Shown here: one piece after another, positions 58,001 through 64,000 of the stretch
Position numbering within the stretch: position 1 is the stretch's first letter
Layout of the letters: each line of letters opens with the position of its first letter
Assembly: GCF_016859285.1 (NCBI RefSeq)
Contig: NW_024401807.1
Span: forward strand, 361,156 to 425,155
Reading direction: 5' to 3'
Length of the DNA stretch: 64,000 nucleotides
Source: Xiphias gladius
Lineage: Eukaryota > Chordata > Actinopteri > Istiophoriformes > Xiphiidae
Made by a program: the position numbers and the translations under genes
Notes under the pieces: model-generated
Seen by the model: the letters and a program-made list of their open reading frames with translations, nothing else
Told to the model about the DNA's origin: nothing
Database searches by the model: none

Positions 58001-58754
58001 ATTCAGGAAGCATATTATCGACTTGATGTTACACTAATGACTTACGAAATGTGGCTTCCACTGCATTCACTTGCTTTTATCAATGAAAACTGCCCCAACG
58101 AGTAGCACTTACTGAATTCAATAGTCAAGCCAGTGCTGAAGATTGGGTAATAGCATTGATTCTAAAAAACCTATCAAATCGATTTTCTTAAACCAGAATT
58201 CATGTTATAGAATTTCTTTCCTGATACATTTTCTAAAGGGAACAAGGATTTCTGAGGTCAGCAACTCTACCCCGACAAATAGCACTTTCTGCTTTTAGAT
58301 CTCAAGTCGGTTCTCGAGTTAGGGTGATGTGTTGACAAATTGATTCACTTAGTTGGTCATGTGAACATGATGGCAAAACTGGTAGTTCATAAGCCTGTCA
58401 AAGAACTAAAAACCAGGAAAACCCCAAAGAGAAGCACTTATGTACAAAAGAATGTGATCAGAGTTGGATGCATATACGAATATGACTTCCAGTGAATTCA
58501 GTTGCTTTTTTCAATTAAAACACCCAATTCAAGAAGCACATTCTCAACCTAGTTTAAGAGCTTTTACTTACAGAAACATCTCAATATATGAATTTGATTC
58601 TAGAAACATGTAGCTTCAGTTGAAATCTCCAGTATTTGTAATGTACAACCAACCCAACTAGTAGCATTTACCAAGTAAAAATAAAAATATCAGTACTCAA
58701 GTTGAGCCAATACTACATCATTTCTGTAAGAACTCCACGTCACTCATGACTTAC

Positions 58755-58816
58755 CTTATCGTCCAGACGTTTCTTTCTGGGACTTTCTTTGTGGTGTCCC
58801 GGTCACAGTGGATTTT
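58755..58816 (-). other. Exon-like module X2 in the tandem array (copy 1)
   Basis: Minus strand, 62 nt between acceptor 'ggtgctag' and donor 'AAG|gtaagt'. One frame is open through it (HCDRDTTKKVPERNVWTI). Repeated at 62555-62616 with the splice sites kept. Confidence 0.4.
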
Positions 58817-59539
58817 CTAGCACCAATTTTCCCATCTTAAGTACTGAATGGAGGCAATTCAACCCAAATAAACCTTCATTTTCGTGAAGTTTCATTGGTC
58901 TTGATAACGGTTGTAAAAGAATCACACCTTTTGTCCTCCAACAAAAACCCATCGTCGCCATTCATTCACATTCATGCAAGCCTTTAGAGAAATTGATGTG
59001 TGGACAATTAGACACGTATGAGTTGTCATTGTGCAACTGATTACAACATGCTAGCGTCCATTTGCATCTCTACAAGTGTTTCGAAGCAATTAAAAGAAGG
59101 AGGACATATTAAAACCAAATGGCACATTTTACCAAAAGCTACAAAAAAGCTTCCAAGACATCGGGTATATTTGCGAGCGTTTAAAAAAATAAACCTACAT
59201 AAAATCTACGCAGAGAATGAGTAAAAAATGCAATCCTACTTTCATTGCTCTTCCCTTAATTTTTTCCAAGAGATGTGATCAATGTTGCAGTGAGCCGCTT
59301 CCTGAGGTTTTACAATAAACTTCCTGCTTAAATAACTAAAGAAAGAGAGTTCATTAAAACTTCCTCGGCAAAAAGTACTTGCTTTACTGAGAACCAAACA
59401 CAGTGTTTTTCTTAGTGTAATAGTAATGACCTTAGATCTTTATGAGAAAAAGTTCATTGTGGTTTGCAATTTATATTCAATCCAGTGAGATATGCCTTAA
59501 CCATGTGGCAGATTGTTTTGATGTTTGAAAGTTACTTAC

Positions 59540-59606
59540 CTGAAGTGTATCTCTTGCTGAAATTTCTCTATGTTGTAGAAGTAATTTGTAGATTCCTTTA
59601 CCAGCT
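59540..59606 (-). other. Exon-like module X1 in the tandem array (copy 1)
   Basis: Minus strand, 67 nt between acceptor 'tatccacag' and donor 'TTCAG|gtaagt'. One frame is open with coding-like content (LVKESTNYFYNIEKFQQEIH). Repeated at 63343-63409, where the donor is 'gtaggt'. No family recognised. Confidence 0.45.
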
Positions 59607-61632
59607 CTGTGGATATCTTACCAACCAAGGGAACCCCAAAGAGAAGCACTTATGGTGAAAGGAATCATGAGTGGCTCTACTTGAGGTGATAAGAGGTGGA
59701 ATCCCATAAGAGTATGGCTTCCAGTGCATCCACTTGCTTTTATCAATGAAAAATGCCCCAACGAGTAGCACTTACTGAATTCAATAGTCAAGCCAGTGCT
59801 GAAGTTTGGGTAATAGCATTGATTCTAAAAAACCTATCAAATCAATTTTCTTAAACCAGAATTCATGTTATAGAATTTCTGTCCTGATACATTTTCTAAA
59901 AGGAACGAGGACTTCTGAAGTCAACAACACTACCCCAAAAAATAGCACTTACTGCTTTTAGATGTCAAGTCAGTGCTCGAGTTAGGGTACTGTGGTGAAA
60001 AAATTGATGCACTTAGTTAGTCATGTGAAAATGATGGCAAAATTGGCAGTTTATACATTTGTCAAAGAACTCACAACCAGGACAACCCCAAAGGGAAGGA
60101 TTTATGTACAAAAGAATCGTGAGTGGCTCTATTTGAATAGATATGAGTTGGATTCCCATAAGATAATGGTTTCCAGTGCAACCAATTGCTTTTGTCAATG
60201 AAAACTGCCCCAACGAGTAGCACTTACTGAATTCAATAGTCAAGCCAGGGCTGAAGTTTGGGTAATAGCAGTGACTTGCAAAAACCTATCAAGCTGATTT
60301 TCTTCAGCCAGACTTCATGTTATAGAATTTCTTTCTTGATACATTTTTTTAAAGGGAACAAGGATTTCTGAGGTCAGCAACACTACCCCAACAAATAGCA
60401 CTTACTGCTTTTAGATCTCAAGTCGGTGCTCCAGTTAGGGTAGCGTTATGACAAATTGATGCACTTAGTTAGTCATGTGAACATGATGGCAAAACTGGCA
60501 GTTTATACATTTGTCAAAGAACGCACAACCAGGAAAACCCCAAAGGGAAGCACTTATGTACAAAAGAATCATGAGTGTCTCCATTTGAAGTGATCAGAGT
60601 AGGATGCCTATAAGAATAGGACTTCAAGTGAGTTCAGTTGCTTTTGATAATTAAAATTCCCCATTCAGGAAGCATATTATCGACTTGATGTTACACTAAT
60701 GACTTACGAAATGTGGCTTCCACTGCATTCACTTGCTTTTATCAATGAAAACTGCCCCAACGAGTAGCACTTACTGAATTCAATAGTCAAGCCAGTGCTG
60801 AAGTTTGGGTAATAGCAGTGACTTGCAAAAACCTATCAAGCTGATTTTCTTCAGCCAGAATTCATGTTATAGAATTTCTGTCCTCATACATTTTTTTAAA
60901 GGGAACAGGGATTTCTGAGGTCAGCAACACTACCCCAACAAATAGCACTTACTGCTTTTAGATGTCAAGTCAGTGCTCGAGTTAGGGTACTGTGGTGAAA
61001 AAATTGATGCACTTAGTTAGTCATGTGAAAATGATGGGAAAACTGGCAGTTTATACATTTGTCAAAGAACTCACAACCAGGACAACCCCAAAGGGAAGGA
61101 CTTATTTACAAGAGAATCGCGAGTGGCTCTATTTGAGTGATCAGAGTTGGATGCCTATAAGAATATGACTTCAAGTGAGTTCAGTTGCTTTTGTCAAAGA
61201 ACTCACAAACAGGACAACCCCAAATGGAAGTACTGTGTAAAAAAAGAATCATGTCCTCCATTTTTGAAGTGATCAAAGTTGGATGCCTATAAGAATATGA
61301 CTTCCAGTGAATTCAGTTGCTTTTCTCAATCAAAATTCCCCATTCAGGAAGATTATTCTCAACTTGATGTTACACTAATGACTTACGAAATGTGGCTTCC
61401 ACTGCATTCACTTGCTTTTATCAATGAAAACTGCCCCAACGAGTAGCACTTACTGAATTCAATAGTCAAGCCAGTGCTGAAGTTTGGGTAATAGCATTGA
61501 CTTTATAAAAACCTATATAACTGATTTTCTTCAGCCAGAATTCCTGTTATAGAATTTCTGTCCTGATACATTTTTTTAAAGGGAACAGGGACTTCTGAGG
61601 TCAGCAACACTACCCCAACAAATAGCACTTAC

Positions 61633-61669
61633 TGCTTTTAGATGTCAAGTCAGTGCTCGAGTTAGGGTA
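61633..61669 (-). other. Exon-like 37-nt module inside the monomers (example)
   Basis: Minus strand, acceptor 'tttttcaccacag' (excellent), donor 'AGCA|gtaagt', open in one frame (YPNSSTDLTSKS). The same module is present in monomers near 55880, 56320, 59985, 60985 and 63790. In others (56780, 57780, 58320, 60440, 62105) the acceptor AG is destroyed. Confidence 0.35.
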
Positions 61670-62554
61670 CTGTGGTGAAAAAAGTTAGTCATGTGAAAAT
61701 GATGGCAAAACTGGCAGTTCATACATTTGTCAAAAAACTCAAAACCAGGACAAACCCAAAGGGAAGGACTTATTTACAAAAGAATCGTGAGTGGCTCTAT
61801 TTGAATAGATATGAGTTGGATTCCCATAAGAGTATGGCTTCCAGTGCATCCACTTGCTTTTGTCAATGAAAACTGCCCCAACGAGTAGCACTTACTGAAT
61901 TCAATAGTCAAGCCAGTGCTGAAGTTTGGGTAATGGCATTGACTTTAAAAAACCTTTATAACTGATTTTCTTCAGCCAGAATTCTTGTTGTAGAATTTCT
62001 GTCCTGATACATTTTTTAAAGGATACAAGGACTTCTGAGTTCAGCAACACTACCCCAACAAATAGCACTTACTGCTTTTAGATCTCGAGTCGGTGCTCGA
62101 GTCAGGGTGAAGTGTTGACAAATTGATGCACTTAGTTGGTCATGTGAACATGATGGCAAAACTGGCAGTTCATACACTTGTCAAAGAATTCACAACCAGG
62201 AAAAACCCAAAGGGAAGCACTTATGTACAAAAGAATCATGGGTGTCTCCATTTGAAGTGATCAGAGTTGGATGCATATACGAATATGACTTGCAGTGAAT
62301 TCAGTTGCTTTTCTCAATTAAAATTCCCAATTCAAGAAGCACATTCTCAACCTAGTTTAAGAGCTTTGACTTACAAAAACATCTCAATATATGAATTTGA
62401 TTCTAGAAACATGTAGCTTCAGTTGAAATCTCCAGTATATGTCATGTACAACCAACCCAACTAGTAGCATTTACCAAGTAAAAATAAAAATATCAGTACT
62501 CACGTTGAGCCAATACTACATTTTTGTAAGAACTCCACGTCACTCATGACTTAC

Positions 62555-62616
62555 CTTATCGTCCAGACGTTTCTTTCTGGGACTTTCTTTGTGGTGTCCC
62601 AGTCACAGTGGATTTT
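62555..62616 (-). other. Exon-like module X2 (copy 2)
   Basis: Second copy of the 62-nt module, same splice sites, one substitution seen (CCGGGAC to CTGGGAC in transcript sense). Confidence 0.4.
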
Positions 62617-63342
62617 CTAGCACCAATTTTCCCATCTTAAGTACTGAATGGAGCCAATTCAACCCAAATCAACCTTCATTTTCGTGAAGTTTCAATGGTC
62701 TTGATAACGGTTGGAAAAGAATCACACCTTCTTTCTTCCATCAACAAAAACCCATCGTCGCCATTCATTCACATTCATGCAAGCCTTTAGAGAAGTTGAT
62801 GTGTGGACAATTAGACACGTATGAGTTGTCATTGTGCAACTGATGACAACATGCTAGCGTCCATTTGCATCTCTAGAAGTGTTTCAAAGCAATTAAAAGA
62901 AGGAGGACATATTAAGACCAAATGGCACATTTTACCGAAAGCTACAAAAAAGCTTCCAAGACATCGGGTATATTTGCGAGCGTTTAAAAAAATAAACCTA
63001 CATAAAATCTATGCAGAGAATGAGTAAAAAATGCAATCCTACTTTCATTGCTCTTCCCTTAATTTTTTCCAAGAGATGTGATCAATGTTGCAGTGAGCCG
63101 CTTCCTGAGGTTTTACAATAAACTTCCTGCTTAAATAACTAAAGAAAGAGAGTTCATTAAAACTTCCTCGACAAAAAGTACTTGCTTTACTGAGAACCAA
63201 ACACAGTGTTTTTGTTGGTGTAATAGTAATGACCTTAGATCTTTATGAGAAAAAGTTCAGTGTAGTTTGCAATTTCTATTCAATCCAGTGAGATATGCTT
63301 TAACCATGTGGCAGTTTTTTTTGATGTTTGAAAGTTACCTAC

Positions 63343-63409
63343 CTGAAGTGTATCTCTTGCTGAAATTTCTCTATATTGTAGAAGTAATTTGTAGATTCCT
63401 TAACCAGCT
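63343..63409 (-). other. Exon-like module X1 (copy 2)
   Basis: Second copy of the 67-nt module; the frame stays open (VKESTNYFYNIEKFQQEI). Confidence 0.45.
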
Positions 63410-64000
63410 CTGTGGATATCTTACCAACCAAGAGAACCCCAAAGAGAAGCACTTATGGTGACAGGAATCATGAGTGGCTCTACTTGAGGTGATCAGAGGT
63501 GGAATCCCATAAGAGTATGGCTTCCAGTGCATCCACTTGCTTTTATCAATGAAAAATGCCCCAACGAGTAGCACTTACTGAACTCAATAGTCAAGCCAGT
63601 GCTGAAGTTTGGGTAATAGCATTGACTTTAAAAAACCTATTTAACTGATTTTCTTCAGCCAGAATTCATGTTATAGAATTTCTGTCCTGATACATTTTTT
63701 TAAAGGGAACAAGGACTTCTGAGGTCAGCAACACTACCCCAACAAATAGCACTTACTGTTTTTAGATGTCAAGTCGGTGCTCGAGTTAGGGTACTGTGGT
63801 CAAAAAATTGATGCACTTAGTTAGTCATGTGAAAATGATGGCAAAACTGGCAGTTTATACATTTGTCAAAGAACTCAAAACCAGGGCAACCCCAAAGGGA
63901 AGGATTTATGTACAAAAGAATCGTGAGTGGCTCTATTTGAATAGATATGAGTTGGATTCCCATAAGATAATGGTTTCCTGTGCAACCAATTGCTTTTGTC

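Larger units (their letters stand above)
58531..63500. repeat. 3.80-kb higher-order repeat (two copies of the unique block)
   Basis: The non-monomer block 58531-59690 recurs at 62334-63493 with a constant offset of 3803 bp apart from tiny indels. By eye the copies are very similar: the plus-strand frames 59018-59224 and 62821-63027 differ at only a few codons. So the duplication is recent compared with the monomers. Confidence 0.95.
55600..64000. repeat. Hierarchical tandem repeat array running off the right edge
   Basis: The phrase 'cgagtagcacttactgaatt' (with variants) recurs near 55660, 56107, 56554, 57105, 57554, 58097, 59761, 60213, 60757, 61440, 61878 and 63564, giving monomers of about 440-455 or 540-550 bp. 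The long class carries an extra ~100-bp block ('gatgcctataagaatatgac'). Each monomer also holds a second, diverged half with 'aatagcacttactgctttt'. The whole is repeated at 3.80 kb. Confidence 0.96.

Noticed and set aside
55600..64000. Plus-strand frames of 65-101 codons recurring in the array as a protein family
   Set aside because: They recur because the DNA recurs; they lack a common start and end, and the better splice signals are on the other strand.

Overview
This is a window of a vertebrate genome, almost certainly a ray-finned (teleost) fish. It holds large intron-rich genes with GT-AG splice sites. It is also heavily loaded with fish-type mobile DNA: several Tc1-like elements, hAT/BED, DIRS-like, gypsy, L2-like and L1/Tx1-like LINEs, an endogenous retrovirus gag, and many CA/GATA microsatellites. 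It is not bacterial; most long open frames are chance or transposon frames.

Two host genes account for the left half, in tandem on the minus strand. cnot9 (the RQCD1/CAF40 subunit of the CCR4-NOT deadenylase) runs from 9796 down to 2898. All eight coding exons can be phased and give 297 residues. Upstream of it, a CARM1/PRMT4-like arginine methyltransferase (probably the fish paralogue carm1l) runs from 33246 down to about 11100. It has fifteen coding exons and about 531 residues: a PH-like N-terminus, a full Rossmann SAM-binding core and a beta barrel, but almost none of the C-terminal transactivation tail of CARM1. Its YFxxY and THW active-site motifs are altered. Introns of both genes hold Tc1, hAT, DIRS and SINE-like insertions.

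From about 34 to 38 kb there is transposon debris (a MITE-like fold-back and a second copy of a long-TIR Tc1 element). From about 38.2 to 43.4 kb the base composition changes sharply to CpG-rich. This block is packed with compact, mostly minus-strand open frames, some intact and some broken, one divergent plus-strand frame, a short shared intergenic spacer and a perfect 27-bp inverted repeat. I recognise none of these proteins. It looks like an integrated fragment of a DNA virus or virus-like mobile element and is the best candidate for something undescribed. A decayed retroviral gag (43.5-44.5 kb, minus strand, one CCHC knuckle) adjoins it.

From 45.9 to 50.2 kb lies a decaying tandem array of 5S rRNA genes (minus strand, period about 530-610 bp). 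One unit is replaced by an L2-like LINE 3' end. L1/Tx1-like LINE fragments follow (50.5-51.9 kb). A gypsy fragment then ends directly in interstitial telomeric repeats (53.0 kb). A gene-poor, partly minisatellite region lies at 53.3-55.6 kb.

From about 55.6 kb to the right edge the DNA is a hierarchical tandem array. Monomers of about 440-550 bp are nested in a 3.80-kb higher-order unit, which carries exon-like modules with good splice sites on the minus strand. This may be a duplicated, undescribed gene family or an expressed satellite.
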